Assembly (NCBI RefSeq): GCF_012489685.1
Contig: NC_080043.1
Span: 15,990,223-16,054,222 of the forward strand
Source of the DNA: Lotus japonicus
Lineage: Eukaryota > Streptophyta > Magnoliopsida > Fabales > Fabaceae
Direction: 5' to 3'
Length of the DNA: 64,000 nt
Below the pieces are notes generated by a model. The model saw only the letters and a program-made list of their open reading frames with translations, did no database searches and was not told the DNA's origin. Position 1 is the stretch's first letter. Every line of letters begins with the position of its first letter. The translations under genes and the position numbers were made by a program. This document shows positions 11,407 to 20,212 of this stretch, one piece after another.

Positions 11407-14400
11407 TCATTCCTGCAGGCCAACTGAAGTTGAGCACAACTTCAGTTTGTCAATAGCCACCACCTTTGTTAACATGTCTGCTGGATTCTTGCTTCCCAGA
11501 ATCTTTCTCAACGTTAGTACCTCATCCTCAAGTAGAGATCTGATGAAGTGATAACGGAGGTCAATATGCTTCGTTCTAGAGTGAAATGCTGAATTCTTTG
11601 CCAAATGTATTGCACTTTGGCTGTCACTATGCAAAACACTCTTCTCCTGGATGAATCCCAACTCTGTTAACAAACCTTGAAGCCATATCAATTCTTTGCT
11701 AGCTTTTGTTACTGCTACATATTCAGCCTCTGTAGTCGATAGAGCAACAATCTTTTGTATCTACGACATCCAACTAACAGCTGTCGTGCCAACAGTAAAT
11801 ATGTAACCAGTGGTGCTTCTTCGGTGATCAACTTCACCTACAAAGTCTGCATCTACGTAACCTTGTACTTTTATCTCACCCTTACTAAAGCACAAACATT
11901 TTCTTGAGTTCCTCGTAGATACCTCAAAATCCATTTAACAGCTTCCCAATGAGCTTTACCTGGATTTGACATAAACCTGCTTACAACTCCCACTGCATGG
12001 CCAATGTCTGGCCTCGTGCAGACCATCGCGTATATCAAACTTCCAATGGCTGAAGCATACAGAATGTTAGCCATTAATTCTTTTTTCTTCCTCTGTGTCA
12101 GGGGACTGATCCTTTGATAGGCGAAAATGACTTGCCAAAGGTGTGCTAACTGGTTTGGCATGACCCATGTTGAATCTCTGCAAAACATGGTTGATGTACT
12201 CCGCCTGAGATAACTGCAAAGTTCCCTTTTGCTTATCTCTCGTGATTTGCATTCCAAGGATCTTCTTCGCTGGTCCCAAGTCTTTCATGTCAAATTCTTT
12301 TGACAACTGCTTCTTCAAGTATCTGATCTCGGCCATATCTGAACCTGCTACTAACATATCATCGACATAAAGTAGCAAAATGATATAACTGGAGTTATAC
12401 CTCTTGAAGAAACAACAATGGTCAGCATTGCACTTCTTGAAACCTTCTTTGTGCATGAAGCTCTCAAACTTCATATACCACTGTCTTGGAGCTTGTTTCA
12501 GGCCATACAAGCTTTTCTTTAATCTGCACACCATATTCTCTTTCCCTTTCTTTGAGAAACCTTCAGGTTGGTGCATGTAGATCTCCTCATCTAAGTCTCC
12601 GTGAAGAAATGCAGTCTTCACATCCAACTGCTCAAGGTAGAGCTTTTCACTAGCCACAATACTAAGCACAGACCTGATAGTATTGAGCTTCACAACTGCT
12701 GCAAAAATCTCGGTGTAATCAACTCCTTCCTTTTGCTGGAATCCTTTTACAACTAGCCGAGCTTTATATCTTTTAGAGCTGTCATGCTCCTCCTTCACTC
12801 AATACACCCATTTGTTGTGAAGTGCCTTCTTTCCCATAGGTAACTTTGCTAGTTCCCATGTCTGATTGGAGATCAAAGACTTCATCTCGTCTTTCATGGC
12901 AAGCTCCCACTTGCTCGCATCTGCATGGTCTTTAGGCACTCCTCCATCTGTTAACAACATGTAGCTCATGTATCTCCTGTTAGGCATAGGAGTTCGAGAA
13001 GACCTCCTCAATGCAGGAGCTGGAGTAGGATGCTCTGTTTTGTCAGACTGATGCTCGTTGCCTGGTTCAGTTGTTTCCTCTGACTGAGGACTCATTTGTA
13101 GGACTTTCTGGGTCATCATTAGAGCTGGGTACGCGGGTGGCCCGCCCCGCGCAGGCCCGCCCCGCGTTGGCTCGCCCCGGGTAGGCCCGCATTTTAGCGG
13201 TCCTCTATTTTCCGGGCTATAGCCCGCACTAGTCCGCGGTTTAGCGGGCTGATCCGCGGGCTTTGGCCTCTCTCACCCCCTTTTTTGCCCTCGTAGGCCC
13301 GCCCCGCATTGACCCGCCCCACGCTGGCCCGCTCCGTGTAGGCCCGCATTTTAGCGGTCCTCTATTTTCCGGGCTATAGCCCGCACTAGTCCGCGGTCTC
13401 GCGGGCCGGCCCGCGGACTTCGACCCGCTTACCCAGCTCTAGTCATCATCCACCTCTGCAAAAGCTGGCCCACTCAATTCTGAGTGCTGGCACATGTATT
13501 TTGCTTGTCCTTGTACATCATTCTTTCGTTGAAGATCACATCTCTACTGCGGATCATTTTTTTATTTTCGTCATCCCAAAGGCGGTAACCAAACTCATCT
13601 TCACCATAACCAATGAAAGTGCACTTCTTTGATTTGGGATCGAGTTTGTTTCTGCCTTGATCACTGATGTGCACATATGCTGCACAGCCAAAAACTCTAA
13701 GATGGGAGAGTTTTACCTCTTTTCCGCTCCACACCTCTTCTGGTATTCTATGCTCCAATGGTACCGATGGACCTCGGTTGATCAAGTAAGCTGTTGTGTT
13801 GACTGCTTCTGCCCAGAATTGCTTTGGTAAGCCTGACTGCACACACAAGCTTCTGGCTCTTTCTGTCAACGTTCGGTTCATACGCTCAGCTACACCGTTG
13901 TGTTGAGGCATACCCGGCACAGTCCTCTCCATTCTGATCCCGTGCTCATAGCAGAACTTCTTGAATCTGGTGTCTACATATTCACCACCATTGTCGGTTC
14001 TGAGCTTTTTGACCTTCAATCCTGTGTCATTTTCCACCATGGCTTTCCACATCTTGAAAGCCTCAAATACTTCAGACTTTTGTTTTATAAAGTACACCCA
14101 TACCTTTCTGGAGTGATCGTCAATAAAAGTCACAAAGTATCGTTTCCCACTAATGGATGAGACAGTTGTTGGACCCCAAACATCAGAGTGAACTAGCTCA
14201 AGTCTCTCCTTCTTTGGGGTTCTTCCACTTGTCTGAAAGTTGACCCTCTTCTGCTTTCCAAATATGCAGTCTTCACACATGTCAATTTCTACTGACTGAA
14301 GACCTGGAAGTTTCCCCTTTGAGCGCATGACCTTCATCCCTTTCGCACTCATATGGCCAAGTCTCTGGTGCCATAGATTGGGATTTTCATTTGATGCAAC

Positions 14401-15606
14401 TGCAATCAAATGACATGCTCCTCCTGTCTTGTAAAGAGTACCAATCCTTTTTCCGCGAGCTATCGTCATTGCACCCTTTGAAATTTTCCACTCTCGGTGG
14501 AAAGTTGTTTTGTAGCCTTCATCGGCCAACTGGCCTACTGAGATTAAGTTCTTCGTCAGGTCAGGAACATGTCTGACATTCTTCAATTCCCAAACGGACC
14601 CGTTCAACTTGATCTTCACTACACCTTTTCCCACAACCTCACAAGGTTGTTCATTACCAAGGTAAACTTTACCGAGGTTTCCAGGGACATAATTCTCGAA
14701 GAATTCTCTCTGCGGAGTTGCGTGAAAGGATGCTCCAGAGACTAACACCCAAGACTCTTCCTTGTTCTCCAAAGAACATATCAGAACATCTCCTCCTGAG
14801 GTTGAAGCAACGTTTGCCTCTTCTTTCGCCTCTTGATTCTTCGGTGCACTCCTGCACTGGTTTTTGTAGTGTCCTGTCTTCCCGCAATTCCATCACTCGA
14901 TAGTCTTCGAGCTGTTAGAACTATGATGATTTCTAGACTTTGATCGTCTCGCCTTTGATTTACCACGTCCGCTTCCTCTGGTTGGACTTCTGCCTCTTGA
15001 CTCTGTATGCAATACTGAAGAGGTTGATGATTCACCCGACTCTCTCCGCCGGATCTCTTCACTGAGAACCAAGTCACGAACATCATCAAATTTCAACTTG
15101 TTGCTTCCCGATGAGCTACTCACAGCTGTGACAGTAGCATTCCAACTGTCTGGTAGGGAAGACAAAAGTATCAAAGCCCGTACTTCATCATCAAAGTCGA
15201 TTCCAACTGAACTCAACTGGGTTGTAACTGTGCTGAGTTCGTTTAGATGTTGCGCCGTTGACGCACCTTCTGTCATCCATAAGTTGAACAGTCGCCTCAT
15301 CAAATGAACTTTGTTTGAGGCCGATGGCTTTTCATACATGTTGGCAAGGGTCTTCATAAGACCAGCCGTAGTTTTTTCTTTTGCAATGTTGAAAGCAACG
15401 TTACGGGATAACGTCAATCGAATGACTCCAAGAGCTTTTCTATCAAGAAGATTCCAGTCATCTTCCTTCATATCTGTTGGTTTGGTGCCCGTGAGAGGTT
15501 GATGCATGTTTTTCTGATACAAATAATCTTCTATTTGCATCTTCCAAAAGCCGAAGTCTGCACCATCGAACTTCTCAATTTTCACCTTTCCTTCGTCAGC
15601 TGCCAT
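11407..15606 (-). pseudogene. Tnt1-type gag-pol polyprotein, multiply broken
   Basis: Reads leftward from ATG 15606 (MAADEGKVKIEKFDG). Order: gag; zinc knuckle (WNCGKTGHYKNQC) near 14850-14890; protease near 14740; GAG-pre-integrase and integrase (HSDVWGP, LRTDNGGEY, NGVAERMNR) 14500-13700; reverse transcriptase (LYVDDMLVAG) 12798-12090; RNase H to 11407. Breaks: TGA at 14893-14895 in place of the first zinc-knuckle Cys; Val at 14740-14742 in place of the catalytic protease Asp (LVSGAS); a 322-bp MITE at 13120-13441; TGA at 12799-12801; a frame change near 12070-12090; TAG at 11761-11763. It cannot encode a working polyprotein. Confidence 0.92.
13112..13449. mobile_element. hAT-type MITE, GC-rich, inside the Tnt1-type element
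   Basis: A 322-bp insertion at 13120-13441 with terminal inverted repeats TAGAGCTGGGTA / TACCCAGCTCTA (one inner mismatch). It is flanked by the 8-bp duplication GTCATCAT (13112-13119 and 13442-13449), the duplication length typical of hAT. Its body is made of GCCCGCCCCGC-like words, far more GC-rich than the surroundings. A 60-base stretch at 13181-13240 recurs at 13337-13396, so the body contains an internal duplication of about 156 bp period. It has no coding capacity and interrupts the retroelement ORF, so it is younger than the host element. Confidence 0.88.
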
Positions 15607-15783
15607 AGCTCCCACTCGAATCTGACTCCTCTGGATCGCTTCTGACAATTTATGCAAACCTCCGGAAAGATTGGTAACGCTGACCAATTTTCACGAAAAA
15701 CACTATTCACAAAATTACTATTCACGTGAATAGTACTTTCCTCGAAAAGTTAGCAGAAAGAATCAACCAGCTCTGATACCAGT

Positions 15784-16260
15784 TGTTAGGAAACTACGCA
15801 AAATTTCCCCATAATAAGATTCGTGGAATAGCGATTAAATGCGGAATAATAGCACACACACAAATTGATAACGGAGTTCGGCCAATTATGCCTACGTCTC
15901 CGGGCTGCTGCAAACCTTTAATAGAAAGGAGAAATATACACTGTGTTTACAAACACTCACACTCTCTCACAAACCCACAACCCAATTACACCCAAGAATA
16001 TCTCTCACTAAGATTTTCTCACTCTGGGATTTTTCTCACACTGCTGAAATGCTCTCAATGTTGGAATGAATATTTCCTTCAGCTTGCGTTGCTATTTATA
16101 GAAGCTGAAATGAAACCAATTTCTATGCATTTGTGTGTGTATGCATATTAGCATTTTCAACATTGCTGCACCGTCCATCTATCCCTCTGACAATGCATTA
16201 ATTTCCTTCCATGAATTTCCAATGGGTGGCAAGGCTATAGTGTAGAGTCTTTGACCAACA
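15784..16260 (-). repeat. 5' LTR of the Tnt1-type element
   Basis: 477 bp repeat, next to the primer-binding site at 15770-15781. The element's promoter should lie here, reading leftward. Confidence 0.9.
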
Positions 16261-17460
16261 AATATAAAGGAAAAGTGAACCTAGTCATATTTTTATATCC
16301 TTGCTTGTGACTATGCATTCTTAAGTTCACTCTCTGATCATGCCAAAATTCATGTATTTATATTCAAATAGAGAATCATATGTATAATGTCTCACCAATT
16401 TGTTCCTTAATAGATGCTCATAAAGTTTGTTGGACTTGAAAAGGGTGTTGAAGAACATGCAATCTATGGGTCCACTAGAGATGTTGCATTCAAATGTTAC
16501 TAGAATAAGAAAAGAGTAGTATTAATTAAAAAATATATCATTATTCCATGAATTTTTTTTTTACCTCTTTGTATGATTTACGACCTTCTTTGAAAAAATG
16601 AGACTTATCTTTAATCTACTTGACCATTGGAGGGTATACCTGCGTAAAGTAGCAAAGTGGATAATCAAGAGTGTGTGTGTGTAACTAATAATTTTTGTAT
16701 AATCATGAGTGTTTATTTATAATATTTAAATTCACATTTTTGTTTGAAAAATTAGGATTGGGAAATAGAGGATCCACTTACGTTAAGGGTGATGTTGCTT
16801 TCATGAGGGCCTGTTTTATGGGGAGAAAGAGGAAAAAAGCTCAGATATTTTGTTGATATATTTTCCTGATTAATACAATGTATATTTCTCAATAAAATAG
16901 ATATTCTAGGCCGAGGAAGATTTTAACATACCTTTGCTTTAATGATAGATACACGTTTGGGTTCAATCTTTCCCGCTAAAGATCCCTAGATGCATAAAAG
17001 AAAACAATCATAGTTAATAGAATATTATAGCATTACGTTGATCTTTTATCAAATAGTGAATCTGGCTAATTAATTTACCTCCCATGTTTTCACAAAACCT
17101 TGAAGATCGGAAATAGATGGGGTAGGCAAAAATGGTATTGGATAACTTGTTGGAGCCATTCCTAGCATAGGAGTCACCCAAGTGCTTGGTCCCACTAAAT
17201 TTGTATTCAATAGAAAATGTTGCCTCATGGGTTGTCCTGAAAAGTTCATTATTAGCCCTCTAGCAGATTGACTAGTTACATCATGTAACACTTGGATTAT
17301 TGGTGATGACTGTGCTTGAAACTGCATAAGTGATTTTTCTACTATATGGGGAATCAAGGAACTACCAAATGAAGCATCATCATTAGATTGAAGAGGATCT
17401 TGGGGTTCAAAAATCGTCAATCTATCTAATGTGCTTGACATACCATGTTGAGGATGCCAT

Positions 17461-18798
17461 TGAAGGTATGAAAAACGGTAGAAAGGGGGGGTTTGAATAA
17501 CGTTTTCAGAACAAAACTTCCACCTTAAAGATTTTGACAAATCTTTCGAGAACTTAAGTGCTAAAGATAAGAGATAGAAAAGCACACAAGTATTTTATCC
17601 TGGTTCACTTGATAAATCCCTCAAGCTAATCCAGTCCACCCGTTAAGGTGATTTCTTCCTTCTTAGAATGAAGGCAATCCACTAATCAGATAATTGTTAC
17701 AACTGCACTTGAAACCTACAAGTGACTAACAATACACTGACTTAGCTCACACTAAGATTCACTCTCTTAGTCTTCTCTAGGATCCGATCAACCTTGATCT
17801 CCTAAAGGAATCACCACTAAGATTCACTCTCTTAGTCTTCTCTAGGATCCGATCAACCTTGATCTCCTAAAGGAACTAAACAAACTGTTTATCAAAGGAA
17901 TGTTTACAAGAGATTTGCTTCTAAAAAGCTAATAGTAAACACAATGAATTTCAGATGAAAGAAAGCTTAGAATATTTTGAATATCTTGCGCGTGTGTATT
18001 GCTTCTAGCCGCTTCTTTCAATCTTCAGCCTCTATATATACTCCAAGGATTAGGGTTGAGCGTTGCATGGGAAATGCTACCGTTGGAGGGCAGTTCTGGA
18101 AAATCCAGCTTCTGCTGTGGCTGAGAACGTTAGGTAGGTCGTCAGGAAGGTACACTTGCTTTTGTACTTGGATAGCGACTTGACCTTTTAACCTAGGAGA
18201 CTTCTGATCAGAGGAATACTTCATATTGGAACTTGTGAAGCCGGTTGATCAGAGTCAGAGGGAAAGCACAGATCCTCTGACCATTGTATCTTCTGATTCT
18301 GAACTCAGAGGGAAGAACATGGCCTTCAGAGTTTCTTGCTTCTGGACTTCAGAGTTTCCACTATTCAGCTTCTGGATCTTCAGAGTCTTCTACACCATCA
18401 GAACATCTGAACCTTCAGTGTTTCTTGGTTATCAGAACTTCTGGATCTTCAGAGTCTTCTACACCATCAGAACATCTGAACCTTCAGTGTTTCTTGGTTA
18501 TCAGAACTTCTGGATCTTCAGAGCTTCTAGCGACTGAGTCCACATCAGAGTTTGTATAGCTTCAGAACTTCTGAAGCTTTTCCACTGTTCATACTGAACA
18601 TGGTGAATGCGAAAGCGTTGCTTGGGTTACCCTTTATACACAGTGCTTCTGATTTGTGTGAGATTGAGTTGAGGTCAGAGCCTGTAAATAGCACACTCAG
18701 AAAAACACGTTAGAGTACCACAATTGTTCATATCAAAAGGTTAACTTGTAATCATCAAAACATAGAGTTGTACTACTAGATCAAAACTTGATCTTACA
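17461..18798 (-). repeat. Sirevirus 3' LTR (1338 bp)
   Basis: Runs from TGAAGGTATG to GATCTTACA on the plus strand. Differs from the 41087-42424 LTR at one base that I found (T at 18689, C at 42315), so the insertion is very young. It contains a 65-bp tandem duplication (starts 17751 and 17816) and a 69-bp tandem duplication (starts 18372 and 18441). TCAGA/TCTGA words are strikingly frequent. Confidence 0.92.
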
Positions 18799-19380
18799 AT
18801 CTCCCCCTTTTTGATGATGACAAAACTAAGATTTTTGATGAACAATTCTTAAACATTAAACTGAATTCACTCAGAGTTTAGAGATATAGAATAAGACTTA
18901 TCCTGATGTGAATAGTTTATCTTGCTCATTCTGAATTCAAGTCACTGCTTGATTCTGAGCTTAGCTCCCCCTGAATCTAATACTTGATGAAAACGTTAGT
19001 AAAGTCTAGATTCTGAGCTAAAAAATATAAGAGTTCAGAGTGAAAAACTTATGACATAGATGAAAAACGAATAATCAGAGCGCATAAGTAATCAGAGTCA
19101 CGGACAAGGTATCAGAGTCTTGGGTATCAGAGTCTTGGGTATCAGAGTCAACTTAGAATCACTTCAGAAGAAGTGAAATGTATTCCTTGTATTTGCCCAG
19201 TGACACATCTATGGTCATGAAGGTGGAACTCTTAAATTCTCCAAAAGAAAAATAAGTCACACTAACACATCTTACAAATCAAAAACTGGGTTTACTCCCC
19301 CTTTTTGTCATAAGCAAAAAGCTTGGGGTGTGAAAAACTTAGCTTGAAGTACAAGGTACTCCCCCTTAGAGAAGGTCTAA
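18799..19380 (-). promoter_or_regulatory. Sirevirus polypurine tracts (four) and non-coding 3' region
   Basis: The main polypurine tract (AAAAAGGGGGAGAT on the minus strand) is at 18799-18813, against the 3' LTR. Further purine blocks lie at 18965-18972, 19294-19308 and 19359-19367. Multiple tracts are a known Sirevirus trait. The region also has a short hairpin (CACTTC AGAA GAAGTG, near 19169-19184) and repeats of TATCAGAGTCTTGGG near 19111-19146. It doubles as the upstream region of the opposite-strand gene at 19618. Confidence 0.7.
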
Positions 19381-19556
19381 GTTTAAAAGAAAATGAAAAC
19401 GATGTAAGAATCAGAGTTAGGCGAAAATAAATAGAAGAGTTAATGCAAGGGATGAACGTTTACCACCGGTCAAGTGAGTAAATAGAAGGGTCAGTTACCA
19501 AGAACTTAACCTCGAGAAACTGTAAGAGCATTAACTTTCAGAGAGAAAGTGAAGCC

Positions 19557-19565
19557 TATAAAAAG
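19557..19565 (+). promoter_or_regulatory. TATA box of the opposite-strand Sirevirus gene
   Basis: TATAAAAAG, 61 bases before ATG 19618, so a start site near 19588 and a short leader would be expected. It points away from the retrotransposon's own direction of transcription. The same box precedes the copy at 43244. Confidence 0.55.
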
Positions 19566-19617
19566 GCGTTGGAGAGAAAGGTAAGCTTCACACCTCGAAT
19601 AATTTTCAGTAAAAAAA

Positions 19618-20010
19618 ATGGCATCATACAACGTAGCACTAGAAGAGCTGAGGAAGAAGGCCTTTGAAGAGGACTTGTTCCTGAATATCAGGCATCCAGA
19701 GGGTGCAACTACCATCGCGGAGCTGACACGGACATTGCTGGAAGAGGACCTGCGTCCAGAGTTGGAGAGAGACCTGAAAGAATTTCTTGCCTTCGTGGAG
19801 GAGGTGCAAGAACTCAGCCGGCTTGAACTCAAGCTGCTGGAAGAGAAAGAGAGTTTGGAAGAGAAGCTCAAGACTTCAGAAGAGATTCTGGAGAGGGATG
19901 AGCTAAAGATCAGGCTCAGCAACATCCAGCATGTACTGGAGCGTCTGGAGAAGGATAGGTCAGAGCAGCGCCAGGAGTGCAGAAGAATGAGGAGGGATCC
20001 TCCATTCTAG
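19618..20010 (+). CDS. Opposite-strand small gene in the Sirevirus 3' region, 130-aa coiled-coil protein
   Basis: Function unknown. The ORF is antisense to gag, pol and env and convergent with the env-like ORF (which ends at 20213). Seen: TATA box 19557-19565, start context AAAAAAAATGGC (very good for plants), 130 codons, stop at 20008-20010, AATAAA at 20056-20061. The protein is rich in Glu, Lys, Arg and Leu, with heptad-like spacing from about residue 44 to 120. It starts MASYNVALEELRKKAFEED and has no signal peptide or membrane segment. An identical translation is found at 43244-43636, in a different tandem copy of the element. The minus-strand ORF on the same bases is Ser-rich low complexity and looks like the shadow of this Glu/Lys-rich frame. 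Extra and antisense ORFs are known in other plant LTR elements; I do not recognise this one. Confidence 0.6.
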   Translation: MASYNVALEELRKKAFEEDLFLNIRHPEGATTIAELTRTLLEEDLRPELERDLKEFLAFVEEVQELSRLELKLLEEKESLEEKLKTSEEILERDELKIRLSNIQHVLERLEKDRSEQRQECRRMRRDPPF

Positions 20011-20055
20011 ATTATATGATGTAAAGAAATATGATGTAAACACAAAACAATTATG

Positions 20056-20061
20056 AATAAA
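20056..20061 (+). terminator. Poly(A) signal of the opposite-strand gene
   Basis: AATAAA about 45 bases after the stop codon at 20010, followed by AT-rich DNA that separates it from the convergent env-like ORF. Confidence 0.45.
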
Positions 20062-20212
20062 ACGAGATTTTCGCAAACATATGTGACACAAATATATATA
20101 AGGATATGCATATATAATCACAAACGAATAGAATAGAATAAGTAAATAAAAAGAAACAGAGTTTGAATAAAATAACGTTAAATAAAAAGAAAGAAAAAGA
20201 AGAGATCCTAAA

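Larger units (their letters stand above)
10841..16265 (-). mobile_element. Tnt1/Tto1-type Ty1/copia retrotransposon, degenerate
   Basis: The element runs 10846-16260 with AATAT duplicated at 10841-10845 and 16261-16265. LTRs are 10846-11337 (492 bp) and 15784-16260 (477 bp), beginning TG and ending CA. They differ by a 15-bp indel near 11287-11301 plus scattered substitutions, so this copy is older than the element in the myosin intron. The tRNA primer site (complement of GCTCTGATACCA) is at 15770-15781; the purine tract is next to 11338. It lies in an intron of the MED25-like gene, in the same orientation, and carries a later hAT-like MITE at 13120-13441. Confidence 0.93.
10509..17460 (-). 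pseudogene. MED25-like gene, central and 3' exons (broken by two retrotransposons)
   Basis: Related to Mediator subunit 25, a transcription co-activator subunit in the nucleus. Minus-strand exons, in transcript order, with phases that fit: 17460-17079, 16985-16932, 16810-16782, 16639-16565, 16474-16396, and 10703 to about 10617 (frame open to 10509). Joined conceptually they give GFVKTWE, then GSLAGKI, then LQWSSRLKI, then SGPIDCMFF, then an exon opening CAKIDF with LILST and GSIFPG. This is the order of the MED25 activator-interacting (PTOV/ACID-like) domain, where the Arabidopsis protein has WEGNLSG, a WPPVMQIVRL-like segment, KLCAVIQLPSQTLLLS and GMLFPGD. The exon at 17079-17460 is cut at 17460 by the Sirevirus; its other end is at 44112-44132. 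The intron between 16396 and 10703 holds the Tnt1-like element. I saw no frame break inside the exons, so the gene may have been functional until the exon insertion. The Gln-rich tail typical of MED25 was not found. The paralogue is divergent and the name is by similarity only. Confidence 0.72.

Noticed and set aside
17070..17585. Single 171-codon minus-strand ORF
   Set aside because: It fuses LTR sequence (17461-17585) to a MED25-like exon; the N-terminal part is not gene-derived.
18226..18559. Plus-strand ORFs in the Sirevirus LTR (also 29256 and 41852)
   Set aside because: Made of the LTR's tandem TCAGA-rich duplications; the reading frame depends on repeat length and differs between copies.
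19081..19150. CRISPR-like direct repeats
   Set aside because: Two to three copies of a 15-mer without spacers in a plant retrotransposon; a simple tandem repeat.
19506..19925. Minus-strand 139-codon Ser-rich ORF over the antisense gene
   Set aside because: Ser runs are the expected reverse-strand shadow of a Glu/Lys/Leu-rich frame; there is no start context or promoter, and it runs into LTR-proximal non-coding DNA.
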